From Phycisphaerales bacterium (GTDB lineage: Bacteria; Planctomycetota; Phycisphaerae; Phycisphaerales; UBA1924), in assembly GCA_020846975.1 (NCBI GenBank), contig JADLCX010000102.1:1-64000 (forward strand): DNA of 64,000 nt, read 5' to 3'. The notes under the pieces are model-generated. The model was not told the origin of the DNA and ran no database searches. It saw only the letters and a list, made by a program, of their open reading frames with translations. The position numbers and the translations under genes are program-made. Position 1 is the first letter of the stretch. Each line of letters begins with the position of its first letter. Positions 43,296 to 53,498 of this stretch are shown here, piece by piece.

Positions 43296-45848
43296 TCAGG
43301 CCAGCCGGAGCAGCCTGCGTCCGATCCACTCGGCGGTGAGCAGGACAACCACCACGATGAGGGCCAGGGGGGTGTCCCAGAGGGTTTGGATGTCGGGCTC
43401 GCCGGCGAGTTTGAGGCGGCGATTGGGGAGCAGGCTTGGCAGGGTGCGGAGTTCGGCGGCGTTGAGCGTCTTGCCTCCGGTGGCCTTGCTGAGGTCGGCG
43501 AGCAGGGCGTGGTCGGTCTGGGGTTGGCGCATCTCGTCGTCGGGCTGCCAGACGTGGATGTTGGCCGCGAGCGCGGCGGAGCCGGGCGACATGGAGACCA
43601 GCGCGGGATCGATGGCCTCGACCTTGAAGCGGCCGGACTCGGTGGGGATCCAGGTGGTGGAGTAGGTTCGCGGCGTGGCGCGGGCATCGGCGCCGGCGGT
43701 GTCGGGGGTGAGGGTGAGTTCGATCAGGTCGTCGCCGGAGTCGGCGGCCGCGCCATCGGAGGCGCGGCGGATCCGGACCTTGAGCGATTGCGGGCGTGCA
43801 TCGACGAGTTGCTGGTCGATGAGCGTGAGTTCGATGCGCACGGGGCGATCGGTCTGGGCGCGATCGGGGAGGACTTGCAGGATCGCGGGCTTGCCGGAGC
43901 GAGCGACGCTCTCGCGGCCGAGGAGGCGGACGATCTGGAGCCAGAAGCGTTCGGTGTAGAACTCGCCGCGGCCGTAGCGCCAACGCCAGATCTCGTCGGT
44001 GGCGACGTAGATGATGCGGCCGGCGCCGAAGCGCATGGACATGACCAGGGGCGTGTCGGCGGAGTCGGCGGCGGCGCGGTCGAGCGCGGGGTGGGCGAGG
44101 GCGAGGACCTCGGTGGTGGGCTTGACGGCTCGTCGATCGATCTTCTGCGCCCAGCGGAGTTGCGACCAACCGGCGGCGGGGTCGGAGAGCCGCGCGGGCC
44201 ACCAGGAACCATCGACCGGAGCCTCGGCGAGGCGCAGGAGGCCGAGCGGATCGGCGGCGGGCAGGGCTCGCATGACGACGGGCTCGCCCCAGGCGGCCGT
44301 GCTGTCTGCTGAGCCGGACGAGAGGCCTCCGCCGCCGTCGGCGGTGAAGGGGAGAAGGTCGGCCAGGGGTGTGGATCGCCAGGCATCGGGGACCGCGCCC
44401 TCGCCGGCGATCCAGACGACCCCGAGCCCGGCGAGGGCGACGCGCTCGCGGATCTGGGTGAGTTGTTCGGAGGTGAAGACGCCGGGCCAGAGGTCGCCGA
44501 GGATGAGCACGTCCCACTTGGCCCAATCTTCGGGGCTGGCGGGGAGGGCGTCGATGGCCTCGGAGCCTTCCTGGATATAGCGACGGCCGGGCGCGAGAAG
44601 CGTCACGGCACTGGAGACGGTGGACTCGCGGACGAGCACGTTCTTGAGGTAGCGGTACTCCCATCGCGGGTAGCCGTCGAGGTAGAGCACGCGCAGCGGG
44701 CGATCGATGAGTTCGATGGGAAGATCGACGCGGTTGTTGTCTTCGATGAGTTCGACGGCGTCGGCGCCGCCCGCGCCTCCGCCGGCCGAGGGCTTGATGC
44801 GGACGGACCAGTTGGTCTTGCCGGCGATCGAGGGTTGGGAGATGAGCGTGGCGGTGGCGCGGCGTTCGTCGAGCGCGGGCGTGCCGGGCGCGTCGGGGCT
44901 GGCCGCGCGCGGGGCGGGTGCGGGCTGGTCGAAAGTCACCTCGCGGGTGTCGAGAACCGAGCCGGTGGTGTCGTCGATGAGTTCGACGACGGCGGTGGGC
45001 GCGGCCGAGCCCGGCGCGGTGGGGGCGGCGGGGCCGAGGCGCTCGAGTTCGACGACCACGGGCACGATGTCGCGGACGAAGGCGGTGCGCGGGGCCTCGG
45101 CGTGGCGGATGGCGAGGTCGGCGAGGCCCTTCTCGCTGCCGAGCGCGAGGGTGAAGACGGGGACCTTCTCGGCCTCGAGGCGGCGGAGCAGGGCGCGGGA
45201 GGGCGGTTCGATGCTGCGGCCGTCGCTGAGCACGACGACGCCCGAGAGCGGGCGTGCGGCGGCGCGCTTGAGGGCGGCGTCGAGAGCGCGGTTGAGGTCT
45301 GTGCGCCGACCGACCGGCTCGCCGAAGTCGGGGACCGAGGCGCTCGCGGCCGTGGGTTCTCCAGGCGTCTGGTTGGGGCGCGCCTCCCACGCGGTCGAAT
45401 CAAAGCCCATCCAGACGAGAACCCGGTCGGCGGCGAGTTGCGACCAGACCGGGCGCGAGGCGTCGAGCGCGGCGCGGAGCTGCTGGTCGCGGGTGGTGAG
45501 CGGCGCGCCGGGCTGCGACGGGGCATCCTTGACCGTGAGGGAGGCGGAACGATCGACGAGCACGAGCACCCAATCCGGCTCTTCGACCTCGTTGGGTTTG
45601 ACCAGGCGCGGTCCGGCGATGATGACCGCCAGCGCGATCAGGGCCAGGGCGCGGAGCGAGGCGAGCGTGAAGCGGGCGGCGCGGGATCCTTCGAGCCGGC
45701 GGTAGCCGTACCAGCCCAGGAGCGCGGCCGCGAGCACGACCGCGACCCAGCCCCAGGAGGGGAGTTCGCGCGTGAAGCCGAACTCGACGCCGGGGTCGCC
45801 GAAGCGGAGGCGATCCAGACGGAGCAGCCAGGAGAGCAGGTCGTTCAT
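43296..45848 (-). CDS. VWA- and amidotransferase-like membrane protein
   Basis: This 850-residue protein starts at ATG 45848, overlapping the upstream gene stop (ATGA). Two N-terminal membrane segments (WGWVAVVLAAALLGWYGYRR, LASLRALALIALAVIIAG) precede a von Willebrand A region with a MIDAS-like DRSAS (DWVLVLVDRSASLTVKD) and SGVVVLSDGRS. A class-I glutamine-amidotransferase-like segment follows (LRVLYLDGYPRWEYRYLKNV, WDVLILGDLWPG). One C-terminal membrane span ends the protein (LALIVVVVLLTAEWIGRRLL). It belongs to the planctomycete 'membrane protein with VWA/GATase-like' family found beside BatA. Metal-dependent protein binding at the cell envelope is plausible; enzyme activity is unlikely. 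Confidence 0.85.
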   Translation of the reverse strand: MNDLLSWLLRLDRLRFGDPGVEFGFTRELPSWGWVAVVLAAALLGWYGYRRLEGSRAARFTLASLRALALIALAVIIAGPRLVKPNEVEEPDWVLVLVDRSASLTVKDAPSQPGAPLTTRDQQLRAALDASRPVWSQLAADRVLVWMGFDSTAWEARPNQTPGEPTAASASVPDFGEPVGRRTDLNRALDAALKRAAARPLSGVVVLSDGRSIEPPSRALLRRLEAEKVPVFTLALGSEKGLADLAIRHAEAPRTAFVRDIVPVVVELERLGPAAPTAPGSAAPTAVVELIDDTTGSVLDTREVTFDQPAPAPRAASPDAPGTPALDERRATATLISQPSIAGKTNWSVRIKPSAGGGAGGADAVELIEDNNRVDLPIELIDRPLRVLYLDGYPRWEYRYLKNVLVRESTVSSAVTLLAPGRRYIQEGSEAIDALPASPEDWAKWDVLILGDLWPGVFTSEQLTQIRERVALAGLGVVWIAGEGAVPDAWRSTPLADLLPFTADGGGGLSSGSADSTAAWGEPVVMRALPAADPLGLLRLAEAPVDGSWWPARLSDPAAGWSQLRWAQKIDRRAVKPTTEVLALAHPALDRAAADSADTPLVMSMRFGAGRIIYVATDEIWRWRYGRGEFYTERFWLQIVRLLGRESVARSGKPAILQVLPDRAQTDRPVRIELTLIDQQLVDARPQSLKVRIRRASDGAAADSGDDLIELTLTPDTAGADARATPRTYSTTWIPTESGRFKVEAIDPALVSMSPGSAALAANIHVWQPDDEMRQPQTDHALLADLSKATGGKTLNAAELRTLPSLLPNRRLKLAGEPDIQTLWDTPLALIVVVVLLTAEWIGRRLLRLA

Positions 45849-48415
45849 GCCGCGGCCCTCCCGGGAGCGGCGTCGGAGGACGCGGTTGACGCGGGCGCGG
45901 GGTGGGCGAGATCGGCGTGGCTGGCGCGGCGCGCGAGCCAGACCTCGACCAGCGCGAACGCGAGCGCGGCGATGAGTAACGGCCAATCGAAGGGCGAGCC
46001 GCGCTGACCCGAGCCGAAGAGACCGGCGAAGGTGCGTTGGACGGCCTCGGCGGGTGTGGGGCTAGCGGATGGCGCGGGCGAGGCGCCCGGGTCGGCCTGG
46101 TCGGGGATCCAGACGACCGCGCCCGACCGCGCCTCGCGATTGCCCGCGGAGGCGTTCGGGGTGGTGATCGCGGAGTTGAGCCAGGCGCCGACGCCTTCGA
46201 CGGTCTGCGCCGCGATGCGAGAGCCTCGCGGGTCGGGGTTGATGGCGACCAGAGCGCGGGTGCCGCCGCGATCATCGACGGCGCGGTAGGCCGCGGCGCG
46301 GCGGAGAGGCTGGGTGACGGCGCCGGCCTGATCGAGCGCGAAGATGGCGGGCACGCGGGTGTCGGTGCCGGTGACGGTGTTGGCGGCGGAGACGACTTCG
46401 CGGAGTTCGACCGTGCGCGCCGGGGCGGCGGGCCGCGAACCGGCGAGACTGGCCCACGAGCCGCGGGCCTGGCCGACACCCTGGCGGATGGTCTCCTGCA
46501 TGAGCGGGACCATGAGGGGCTTGGCGGGCAGGTCGCTCCAGTCGAGGCTGAACGCCAGGCCGATGTAGACGAGCAGGCCGGGCTCGGCGCGCTTGTCGGG
46601 TCGTGCGGTGGGTTGGGGGGGGCGGCCGGCCCAGACGAGGGCGGGACCGTTCTCCAGTTTCAGGAGCGTGCGGCCGGAGTCTCCGACGGATTCGAGTGGG
46701 AGCGCGGTGAGGAGGTTGACGGGGCGGATGAGTTCGTCCATCTCGCCGCGTACCAGCGAGAGCAGGTCGGGCGCATCGGGCTCGACGGCGGCGCCGGAGT
46801 CGGCGCGTGTCGGGGGCGGGGGGGCGGAGAGCTTGGCGCCGGCGACGTTGCGGGATTCCCGCGAGAGCGTCCAATCGGCGGGCAGGCCGAGGCCCTTGGC
46901 CATGGCGTCGGACCAGAGGTGGACGGTGAGATCGGGCGGGGGCGCGACGACCACCACGCCGCCGGAGGACATGAACAGGCCGATGCGCACCCACGAGGAA
47001 TCCTGCACGAGGTCGGGGCGAGGAAGGACCAGGGCGTCGAGGCCGGAGAGCCGCGCGGCGTCGATGGAGGCGGGTTCGAGGTCCACGACTTCGATGCCGC
47101 CGGACGAGGAATCGCCCAGGGGCGCGAGGGAAAGGCGCGCCCACGACGCGGGGTCGAGCTTGTCCGCGGATGCGGCGGCGAACCGCGTGGGCCCGACGAC
47201 GCCGACGCGCAGCACTTCACGAAACTCGATGGGCCTGCGCCAGGTGTTGTCGGCCGCGAGCGGGTCGTTGTCGATGGACACGAGGATGATGCCGGACGCC
47301 GAAGAGCGAGAGTCCGGGCCGGAGGAGATCCGCGGGCGCGGGATGCGGACGATGCCCATCGCGCTGTCGAGGCCGGGGGTCCAGCGTACCGAGGCGCGGC
47401 CGACGGCCTCGCCCGCGCCCGGCGCGGGGGCGGGCAGGGCGGCGCGGTCGTCATCGGCCAGGACGATGCGGGCGGTGATGGAGGTCACCGCCTCGGGGAG
47501 GTTCGGACCGCTGCGGCGGAGTTGGATGCGGGCGAGGTCGGACTGAGCGCCCTGCTCGGCGGCCAGTCCGACAGCCGATTCGCCGACCACGACGGAACGC
47601 AGCGGCTCGACCCCGGTGATGGTGACGTTCGGCGCGCTGCCGGCATCGGCGGGTCGGGTGGCCAGGACGGTGACGCCCGCGGGCAGCCGCACGCCCGAGA
47701 GCGCCGCGCCGTCCGTGCCGCCGGGGGAGAGTTCGAGGGAGCCCTCGCGGAAATCGCTGAAGACGGAGACGAAGGTGCGCTCGGGATCGGCGTTGAAGGC
47801 GTGGGGGGAGCCGTCGGTGGGCCCGGCGCGGGAGAGCGTGTCGGCGACGATCTGCATCGCGCCCGCGAGGTCGGTGCGCGAGTCGGCGGGCTCGATCGCG
47901 TCGATGACCTGCGCGATCGCGGCGAGGTCGGCGCTGGGGGGGGTGACCAGGCCGTCGGCGGGTCCGCCGAGGGCGATGACGCCGACGCGGTCGCCCTCGG
48001 AGAGCGCGCCCCCCGGCCCGTGGGCCAGGCGCAGAGCGGCGACGGCGGCCTTCGCGGATTCCTTGTGCCGATCGAGGGCGGTCCTGCCGCCGTCGGCATC
48101 GGACTTGAGGCCGGCGGTCAGGCCGTTGTCGATGAGCAGGAAGAGCGTTCGGCCGGACTTGTCGGCGCCGAGCCTGCCGAGGAGCGGGCGGCCCAGCGCG
48201 AGGCCGAGCAGCGCGAGCACGAGGCAGCGGCAGGCGAGCAGGACCCACTTTTCGAGCATGAGGCGGCGGCGCTGGCGGCGGTAGGCATCGAGCAGGAAGC
48301 GCATCGCGCCCCACATCACGGGCTTGCGACGCCGGTGCATCAGCAAGTGGATGATGATCGGGATCGCGATGGTCGCGACTCCGGCGGCGGCGAGGGTGGC
48401 GTTGAGAAAGGTCAC
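45845..48415 (-). CDS. BatA-like membrane protein with degenerate VWA domain
   Basis: The GTG at 48415 overlaps the DUF58 gene stop (GTGA) and gives 856 residues. The N-terminus is the aerotolerance-regulator (BatA) domain (AIPIIIHLLMHRRRKPVMWG, then MRFLLDAYRRQRRRL), with two membrane helices. The following region resembles a VWA domain, but the metal-site motif reads LIDNGLTAG instead of DxSxS, so metal binding is doubtful. A second VWA-like part contains FVSVFSDFREGSLELS. A C-terminal membrane span (WPLLIAALAFALVEVWLARR) closes the protein. In other bacteria Bat proteins act with MoxR and DUF58 proteins in envelope stress or protein maturation. Confidence 0.85.
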   Translation of the reverse strand: MTFLNATLAAAGVATIAIPIIIHLLMHRRRKPVMWGAMRFLLDAYRRQRRRLMLEKWVLLACRCLVLALLGLALGRPLLGRLGADKSGRTLFLLIDNGLTAGLKSDADGGRTALDRHKESAKAAVAALRLAHGPGGALSEGDRVGVIALGGPADGLVTPPSADLAAIAQVIDAIEPADSRTDLAGAMQIVADTLSRAGPTDGSPHAFNADPERTFVSVFSDFREGSLELSPGGTDGAALSGVRLPAGVTVLATRPADAGSAPNVTITGVEPLRSVVVGESAVGLAAEQGAQSDLARIQLRRSGPNLPEAVTSITARIVLADDDRAALPAPAPGAGEAVGRASVRWTPGLDSAMGIVRIPRPRISSGPDSRSSASGIILVSIDNDPLAADNTWRRPIEFREVLRVGVVGPTRFAAASADKLDPASWARLSLAPLGDSSSGGIEVVDLEPASIDAARLSGLDALVLPRPDLVQDSSWVRIGLFMSSGGVVVVAPPPDLTVHLWSDAMAKGLGLPADWTLSRESRNVAGAKLSAPPPPTRADSGAAVEPDAPDLLSLVRGEMDELIRPVNLLTALPLESVGDSGRTLLKLENGPALVWAGRPPQPTARPDKRAEPGLLVYIGLAFSLDWSDLPAKPLMVPLMQETIRQGVGQARGSWASLAGSRPAAPARTVELREVVSAANTVTGTDTRVPAIFALDQAGAVTQPLRRAAAYRAVDDRGGTRALVAINPDPRGSRIAAQTVEGVGAWLNSAITTPNASAGNREARSGAVVWIPDQADPGASPAPSASPTPAEAVQRTFAGLFGSGQRGSPFDWPLLIAALAFALVEVWLARRASHADLAHPAPASTASSDAAPGRAAA

Positions 48416-49479
48416 CCGAACTTGCTCCTCTTGATCACCGCGTTTCGGCGGGCCATGAACGCGGCCATCGGCGGTCCGAGCCAGTCGTGGGTGTTGACGA
48501 TTTGGTAGTCGAACCCGAACCCGCGGGTGATCTTCTCGATCCGGTCGAGGTGCTCGGCGAAGACCTCCTTGTAAGCGGTTCGGATGGCACGGGGATCGAC
48601 GCGGAGTTTCGGCTCGCCCTCGAGGCCCTCGAAGGGCGCGACCTCGGAGAGGTCGAACTCCTTCTCGCGGTTGTCGATGGTCTGGAAGACCAGCACATCG
48701 TGGCGGCGGTGGCGGATGCGCGCGAGCGCGGTGCGGAACTCCTCGGGGTCCACGTAGAGGTCGCTGACCAGCGCGATCAGGCAGCGGTTGGTGAGCTTGC
48801 CGAGGACCTGGTCGATCACGCGGGCGAAGTTGGTGGGCTTCTCGACCGGCGTGACGCTGAGCGCGCCGACAACCTGCCGCCAGGTGCCCTGCGCGCTGGA
48901 ACGCTTGAGCATCGAACGCACCTCGTCGGCGAAGACCACCAGTCCCACGCGATCGCCCTGGTGGAGCGACATGTAGCTCAGGGCCGCGCCGATCGCGGTG
49001 GCGTGGTCGAACTTGCTCCAGTGCAGGCGGCCGTCGGGGCTGGTCTTGCGGCCCGCGCCGCTGGCCTCGAGGAAGGAACGCGAGCCGAAGTTCATCGAGC
49101 CGGAGGAATCGACCATCACCACCAGGTCGAGGTTGGTCTCCTGCTGGTACTGCTTGAGGTGGAGCTTGTCGGAACGCCCGTAGACCTTCCAATCAAGGTG
49201 GCGGATGTCGTCGCCATGGACGTAGGGTCGGTGCTGGGCGAACTCGACGCTGAAGCCCTGGAACGGCGACTTGTGCGCGCCCGACATCACGCCCTCGACG
49301 ATCATCTTGGCCCGGAGTTCGAGTGTGCCGAGCCGCGCGAGGGTCTGCGGGTGGAGGTAGAGCTGGGCGTCGGCTTCGGGAAGCCTGGGCGTGCCCGAGC
49401 CGGGCGGGCGCGCGGGTGCTCCGGCGCTCCCCCCCGATCCCGCTCTCCCGGCGGCCTGACTCCGTTCGGCTTCCACCAT
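48412..49479 (-). CDS. DUF58 domain protein (MoxR-associated)
   Basis: This 355-residue protein (ATG at 49479; the frame is open to 49542) carries the DUF58 signature RPYVHGDDIRHLDWKVYGRS and KLHLKQYQQETNLDL, joined to a VWA domain with an intact MIDAS motif (VVMVDSSGSMNFGS). Its DHATAIGAALSYMSLHQGDR and LVSDLYVDPEEFRTALARIR segments are also typical. It usually works with a MoxR AAA+ ATPase, but no moxR gene lies in this window; the next gene upstream is a divergent phosphatase. It heads the Bat-like block. Confidence 0.9.
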   Translation of the reverse strand: MVEAERSQAAGRAGSGGSAGAPARPPGSGTPRLPEADAQLYLHPQTLARLGTLELRAKMIVEGVMSGAHKSPFQGFSVEFAQHRPYVHGDDIRHLDWKVYGRSDKLHLKQYQQETNLDLVVMVDSSGSMNFGSRSFLEASGAGRKTSPDGRLHWSKFDHATAIGAALSYMSLHQGDRVGLVVFADEVRSMLKRSSAQGTWRQVVGALSVTPVEKPTNFARVIDQVLGKLTNRCLIALVSDLYVDPEEFRTALARIRHRRHDVLVFQTIDNREKEFDLSEVAPFEGLEGEPKLRVDPRAIRTAYKEVFAEHLDRIEKITRGFGFDYQIVNTHDWLGPPMAAFMARRNAVIKRSKFG

Positions 49480-49517
49480 GTCGGATGGTACCGCCACCGG
49501 CCCGGTTCGTTTGCTGA

Positions 49518-51089
49518 TTGGTGAGGGTGAATCCAGTATCAAGACGTGTTACGCGCTCGATGCCGACTGGCCCGTGCCGCTCTCGCGGGCAATGCTTACC
49601 CGTGCCCACCGATCCGCACCCTGCCAGACCGGTCTCGCAGTTTGCCCGCCGCTCGTTCCTGAAAGCCTCGGCCCTGGGTGCGGCGGCGGTCTCACTGGGC
49701 ATCGGCCCGCGCCCGGCTCCGGCCGTGCACGTCTCGGGTCGCCGGACGGTCCCGGCCAAGGCCCGCAACGTCATCTTCATGGTCGCCGACGGGATGTCCT
49801 TCGGCACATTGACGCTCGCGGATGTCTTTCGCCGTCAGCATCACGACCGCCAATCCGCTTGGATGGGGCTGTTCTCCAAGCCCGGTGTCCGCCGCGGCCT
49901 GTACGCGACGTGGTCGGCCGATTCGCCGGTGACCGATTCATCGGCCAGCGGCTCGGCCTGGGGGTGCGGTCGGCACATCGACAACGGCGTGGTGAACATC
50001 ACCCCCGACGGCGTGCAGCGGTTGCCGATTCTGATCAAGGCGCGACAGAGCGGCAAGGCGACCGGGGTGGTCACGACAACCCGCGTGACGCACGCGACGC
50101 CCGCCTCGTTCTACGCCAACAGCGTGCGCCGGGATTGGGAAGGTCCGATCGCCGAGCACCTGCTCGGGCGCGGCGTGGACGTGATGATGGGGGGAGGGGC
50201 GAAGTTTGTGACCGAAAAACTGCTGAGCGATCACGCCGATGTGACCGTGGTGCGTGATCGGGCCGCGCTGCTCGGGCTGATCGACAAGCCGAGCGCGGAC
50301 GGCCGCCTGCTCGGCCTGTTCGCCGAGTCGCACACGCCGTTCAGGCTGGATGCGCCGGAATCGGTCCCGACGCTTGCGGAGATGACGCGGACCGCGCTGA
50401 GGCGGCTGGACACGCACGCCGACGGGTTCGTGATGCAGATCGAGGGCGGCCGCGTCGATCACGCCGGCCACAGCAACGACGCCGCGGCGCTCATCTCCGA
50501 GCAGGTCGCGTTCGACGACGCGATCGGCGAGGTGCTCGCCTTCCTTGACAATGGAAAGCGGGACGACACGCTTCTGATCATCACCAGCGACCACGGCAAC
50601 TCGAACCCGGGGCTGACGGTGTACGGGCAGGCGGCGCGACAGGGGCTCGAGCGCGTCGCCAGGGTCAGGCACTCGTTCGAGTGGATCACCGACCGGCTCG
50701 CGGGCCTCGACGCGGCGGGCGTCGGGCAGAAGCTGCTCCCGGTTGTCGAAGAGGCCACGGGCATCAAGCTGGATGGCGGCGATCTCGCGGTGATCACCGG
50801 CGCGCTCGCGGGCAAGCGCATCGCGGCGTTCCGGCAGCAGAACAGGTTCGATTCCGCGCTCGGCGGCGTGCTGGCCAACCACTACGGGATCTCGTTCGTC
50901 AGCGGCAACCACACCAGCGACTATGTCGAGGTGACAGCCCTGGGCCCGGGATCGGAATCCATCGCGCCGACGGGCCACAACGTGGACCTGCACGGTGTGA
51001 TGGAGGCATCGCTCGGGTTGGCGCCCGCCAGGCCGCTTCCGGGGATGGAGGAACTGGTGAAGTTCCCGCAGCGGCCCAAGCCGGACTGA
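49518..51089 (+). CDS. phoA: Alkaline phosphatase, Tat-exported
   Basis: This alkaline phosphatase hydrolyses phosphate monoesters outside the cytoplasm. The N-terminus has a twin-arginine signal (ARRSFLKASALGAAAVSLG). Catalytic and metal motifs are visible: VADGMSFGTL (metal Asp), DSSASGSAWG (phosphorylated Ser in the PhoA-like D-S-x-A-S context), THATPASFYA, QIEGGRVDHAGHSND, ITSDHGNSNPGL and SGNHTSDYVEV. The start may be 49518, 49560 or the GTG at 49602; the last leaves a normal-length Tat leader. It is divergent from the DUF58 gene. Phosphate-responsive control would be usual, but no Pho box was recognised. Confidence 0.9.
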   Translation: MVRVNPVSRRVTRSMPTGPCRSRGQCLPVPTDPHPARPVSQFARRSFLKASALGAAAVSLGIGPRPAPAVHVSGRRTVPAKARNVIFMVADGMSFGTLTLADVFRRQHHDRQSAWMGLFSKPGVRRGLYATWSADSPVTDSSASGSAWGCGRHIDNGVVNITPDGVQRLPILIKARQSGKATGVVTTTRVTHATPASFYANSVRRDWEGPIAEHLLGRGVDVMMGGGAKFVTEKLLSDHADVTVVRDRAALLGLIDKPSADGRLLGLFAESHTPFRLDAPESVPTLAEMTRTALRRLDTHADGFVMQIEGGRVDHAGHSNDAAALISEQVAFDDAIGEVLAFLDNGKRDDTLLIITSDHGNSNPGLTVYGQAARQGLERVARVRHSFEWITDRLAGLDAAGVGQKLLPVVEEATGIKLDGGDLAVITGALAGKRIAAFRQQNRFDSALGGVLANHYGISFVSGNHTSDYVEVTALGPGSESIAPTGHNVDLHGVMEASLGLAPARPLPGMEELVKFPQRPKPD

Positions 51090-51133
51090 TCGGCGAGAAG
51101 ACTCTGTGGGCCGAAGATGCGCCGGGAGCGCGG

Positions 51134-51766
51134 TCAGCCCAGCTCGTCCAGTTCCCGTTGCATGTTGCCGCGAGCCCTGCGCTCCAGTTCGCGCCGGAAC
51201 CAGTCGGTCGCGAAGACGCGGTCCTTGTCGATCATGCGGTTGAGGAACGCCATGCGACCCTGCTTGAACAGGTCCTCTCCGGCCCACGCGTACTCGTCGT
51301 GGATGGCCTTCCGGTAGGCGTCGTAGTTCTCCCACGACGCGCCGAGGATCGTCAGGTCCAGGTCGGCCACCAGCGCGGGATCGCCACGCGCGGGTTCGAC
51401 GTTGTGGCGCGTCACGGCGATCAGATCGCGCACACGCACGGTGAACTCGGGCTTGGCACCGAGCAGGCCGGCGATCATGGCCGCGGCGTCGGCGCTGCGC
51501 TCCTCGTTGTCGCTGCGCTCCGCGAAGAACACGCAGTCGTGGAGCCAGAGCGCGAACTCGACGCAGTCCCGGTCCTCGGCCAGGCCGCGGACATCGTCGA
51601 ACGCGATCAGCAGTTGCGAGATGTGGTCGAGGTTGTGGTAGGCCCGCGGGGGGTGGCCGTACATGGTCGTCAGCATCTCGAACGTCAGGTCCGATTCGTG
51701 CGCGCTCCTGAACGCGCCGATGCGCTCGCAAAGCCTGTCCCAGCGTTGTCGGAGCTGCTCGTGCAT
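51134..51766 (-). CDS. HD-superfamily metal-dependent phosphohydrolase-like protein
   Basis: This 210-residue protein matches the HD-domain predicted phosphohydrolases (COG4339 type): PPRAYHNLDHISQLLIAFDD (first His), FALWLHDCVFF (His-Asp pair), ARVRDLIAVTRH-type helix (here VRVRDLIAVTRHNVEP), and DLDLTILGASWENYDAYRKA (distal Asp), then IHDEYAWAGEDLFKQGRMAF. The substrate is unknown; nucleotides are typical of the superfamily. It converges with the alkaline phosphatase gene, with a 44-base gap, and is divergent from the methyltransferase gene. Confidence 0.88.
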   Translation of the reverse strand: MHEQLRQRWDRLCERIGAFRSAHESDLTFEMLTTMYGHPPRAYHNLDHISQLLIAFDDVRGLAEDRDCVEFALWLHDCVFFAERSDNEERSADAAAMIAGLLGAKPEFTVRVRDLIAVTRHNVEPARGDPALVADLDLTILGASWENYDAYRKAIHDEYAWAGEDLFKQGRMAFLNRMIDKDRVFATDWFRRELERRARGNMQRELDELG

Positions 51767-51894
51767 GGATGGGCCTTCATCGGCAAGCCGATTGTTCGCG
51801 CTCAGTCATCGACCCAACCATGTGCCGCACCTTGAAACGGCGACCCGCCCGTGCCGAATCACCGATCGGCTACACTGCCCCGGAGAAGGAGCCC

Positions 51895-52602
51895 TTGCTC
51901 AAGACCGCCGTGCCAACCACGTCCGCGCCACCCTCGAACCCTGCCCGCGCCTCAAGGCGAACAAGCCTCAAGGGGCGGGCGGCGTTCCTGCGCGAGTTCA
52001 TCAAGTCGCCGGGTACGGTCGCCGCGGTCGCGCCGAGTTCGCCGCGGCTGGCCGCGGCGATGCTGCGGGGGCTGGATGTCGGTTCGGCACGAACGATCGT
52101 CGAGTACGGGCCGGGGACGGGCGCTTTCACGCGGGCCGTCCTGGACCGGATCGGACCGGCCTGGTTCGCCGGCGCGCTGACCTCGCCGATCGGCGGCGCG
52201 GCCGCGCCGACGCGCCGGTTCATCGCGATCGAGTACACGCGGGCCCTGGCCGACATGCTCGGCCGGTCGCACCCCGAGATCACCGTCGTTCACGATTCCG
52301 CGGCCAATGTCGTGCCGATCTGCGAGGCTCGGGGTGTGCGGAAAGGCGAGGTCGATTGCGTCATCAGCGGGCTGGGGTGGCCGAGCTTCACCGACGAACT
52401 TCGTTCGGAGATCCTCGAAGGCACCGCGCAGATGCTCAAACCCGGCGGTGAGTTCCGCACCTTCGGCTACCACGTCGGGCTGCTGATGCCCGGCGCGTGG
52501 CACTTCCGGCGCGAGGTGCGGCGGCTGTTCCGCGAGGTCCACATCGGGCGCGTGGTGTGGGGGAACATGCCGCCGGCGTTCGTGTATCGGTGCGTGAAGT
52601 GA
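51895..52602 (+). CDS. PmtA-like phospholipid N-methyltransferase
   Basis: This SAM-dependent methyltransferase is close to the PmtA/ribosomal-adenine-dimethylase-like family, which methylates phosphatidylethanolamine. Diagnostic segments are RAAFLREFIKSPGTVAAVAP followed by SSPRLAAAML, motif I IVEYGPGTGAFTRAVL, FIAIEYTRALADML, DCVISGLGWPSFTDEL and MLKPGGEFRTFGYHVG. The TTG at 51895 follows AAGGAG by about 4 bases and gives 235 residues, the best start. The frame is open to 51769, but the upstream part lacks family similarity. It converges with the pirin gene. Confidence 0.8.
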   Translation: MLKTAVPTTSAPPSNPARASRRTSLKGRAAFLREFIKSPGTVAAVAPSSPRLAAAMLRGLDVGSARTIVEYGPGTGAFTRAVLDRIGPAWFAGALTSPIGGAAAPTRRFIAIEYTRALADMLGRSHPEITVVHDSAANVVPICEARGVRKGEVDCVISGLGWPSFTDELRSEILEGTAQMLKPGGEFRTFGYHVGLLMPGAWHFRREVRRLFREVHIGRVVWGNMPPAFVYRCVK

Positions 52603-52649
52603 GTGAGCCGCGGCGAGGTGGATGGCTTCGCTCGCGGCCCGTCGGGCTT

Positions 52650-53354
<705 letters not shown>

Positions 53355-53498
53355 GGGATAGTTCCTCGAAAAAATATCGACACATATCTATACGATCGGG
53401 AGGCATGGTGAGTTCGCGGGATCGTTCGGCGTTCGCGAGCGGCGATCGAAAGCCGTACTCCGGGTGCGGCGCATCCGGCATCGCGGTAGAGTTCGGGC

